Program-made: the position numbers and the translations under genes
Notes under the pieces: generated by a model
Database searches by the model: none
Seen by the model: only the letters and a program-made list of their open reading frames with translations
Told to the model about the DNA's origin: nothing
Origin: Chloroflexota bacterium
GTDB taxonomy: Bacteria; Chloroflexota; Dehalococcoidia; GIF9; UBA5629
Assembly (NCBI GenBank): GCA_016875975.1
Contig: VGOF01000021.1
Coordinates: 1-13,134, forward strand
Direction: 5' to 3'
Length of the DNA stretch: 13,134 bases
Part shown: positions 12,873 through 13,134 of the stretch, piece after piece
Layout of the letters: each line of letters opens with the position of its first letter
How positions within the stretch are numbered: the stretch's first letter is position 1

Positions 12873-13134
12873 ATGGAAGAGAAGAGATTCCCCTTGCGGT
12901 TGACAGCCGCCATACTGGTAGGGCTTTTTTTTCTGATTGCCCTTTGCCTGAGGGTTATCCCTCCTTTTGACAAGGTCTTTGTTGGCGATTGGATAAAATT
13001 CTCAGAGGTTGATGCCTACTATCAGATGCGGATAGTGGACAACCTGGTGCACAACTTTCCGCATCTGAACACATTTGATCCGTATTTGCTGTATCCTGAG
13101 GGGGGGAGGATTGGTGCATTTCCGTTTTTCAATT
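12873..13134 (+). CDS. STT3/AglB-like oligosaccharyltransferase, N-terminal part only
   Basis: The first 87 codons are present and the gene runs off the right edge. After a short basic N-terminus (MEEKRFPLR) comes a membrane helix (about 10-28, LTAAILVGLFFLIALCLRV). The first external loop follows, with SEVDAYYQMR at 44-53, then LVHNFPHLNTFDPYLLYPEG (58-77) and a G-x-x-x-F-P-F-F end. This matches the start of STT3/AglB/PglB enzymes, which move a lipid-linked glycan onto Asn of exported proteins. Asp47 sits in the family's first catalytic D-x-(Y/D) motif. The catalytic WWD region lies outside the window. A general GT-C mannosyltransferase is the main alternative. The Shine-Dalgarno sequence is weak, but a good promoter lies upstream. 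Confidence 0.8.
   Translation, partial: MEEKRFPLRLTAAILVGLFFLIALCLRVIPPFDKVFVGDWIKFSEVDAYYQMRIVDNLVHNFPHLNTFDPYLLYPEGGRIGAFPFFN

Noticed and set aside
1..13134. CRISPR array, tRNA or rRNA genes, transposase or integrase
   Set aside because: No regularly spaced direct repeats, no cloverleaf or rRNA segments and no such protein motifs were seen on reading both strands.

Overview
The window looks like a chromosomal piece of an uncultured anaerobic bacterium, most likely Chloroflexota (class Dehalococcoidia or a relative). This is an inference from three things: a salvage-only cobalamin gene set (uptake plus nucleotide-loop assembly, with no corrin-ring synthesis genes in view), many short intergenic hairpin repeats (the GCGGGGCT..AGCCCCGC and TCATTCTGAGCGAAG types), and a bacterial STT3-like oligosaccharyltransferase next door. 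TTG start codons are common (4549, 5873, 8446, 9244).

Left edge (1-1918, minus): most of a large secreted Asp-box (BNR) beta-propeller-like protein that runs off the window. Next, 1919-3025 is a repeat-rich stretch with small genes: a two-helix membrane protein (plus) and a 59-residue very basic protein with a strong ribosome binding site (minus).

B12 locus A (3026-4299, minus): promoter, cobalamin riboswitch, intrinsic terminator, then btuF, the lipoprotein that binds B12. An accessory stretch follows (4300-7912). It holds a calcineurin-like phosphoesterase with altered metal ligands, a zinc-ribbon/Q-rich/membrane protein, a small membrane protein, a block of dispersed repeats, a DUF2283 protein and a MazE-like/MazF-like toxin-antitoxin pair.

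B12 locus B (7913-12556, minus): promoter, a second and very similar cobalamin riboswitch, terminator, then btuC-btuD-(32-aa ORF)-cobT-cobS-(25-aa ORF)-cobU in one tightly packed operon. BtuF, BtuC and BtuD import cobinamide or cobalamin. CobU activates cobinamide to its GDP form, CobT makes alpha-ribazole phosphate from dimethylbenzimidazole, and CobS joins the two. Both transcripts should be switched off when B12 is plentiful. The two tiny ORFs sit exactly at gene junctions with overlapping stop/start codons and are the least explained part of the operon.

Right edge (12557-13134): a non-coding stretch with one strong hairpin, then a sigma-70-like promoter and the first 87 codons of an STT3/AglB-like membrane oligosaccharyltransferase on the plus strand. 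No tRNA, rRNA, transposase or CRISPR array was seen.
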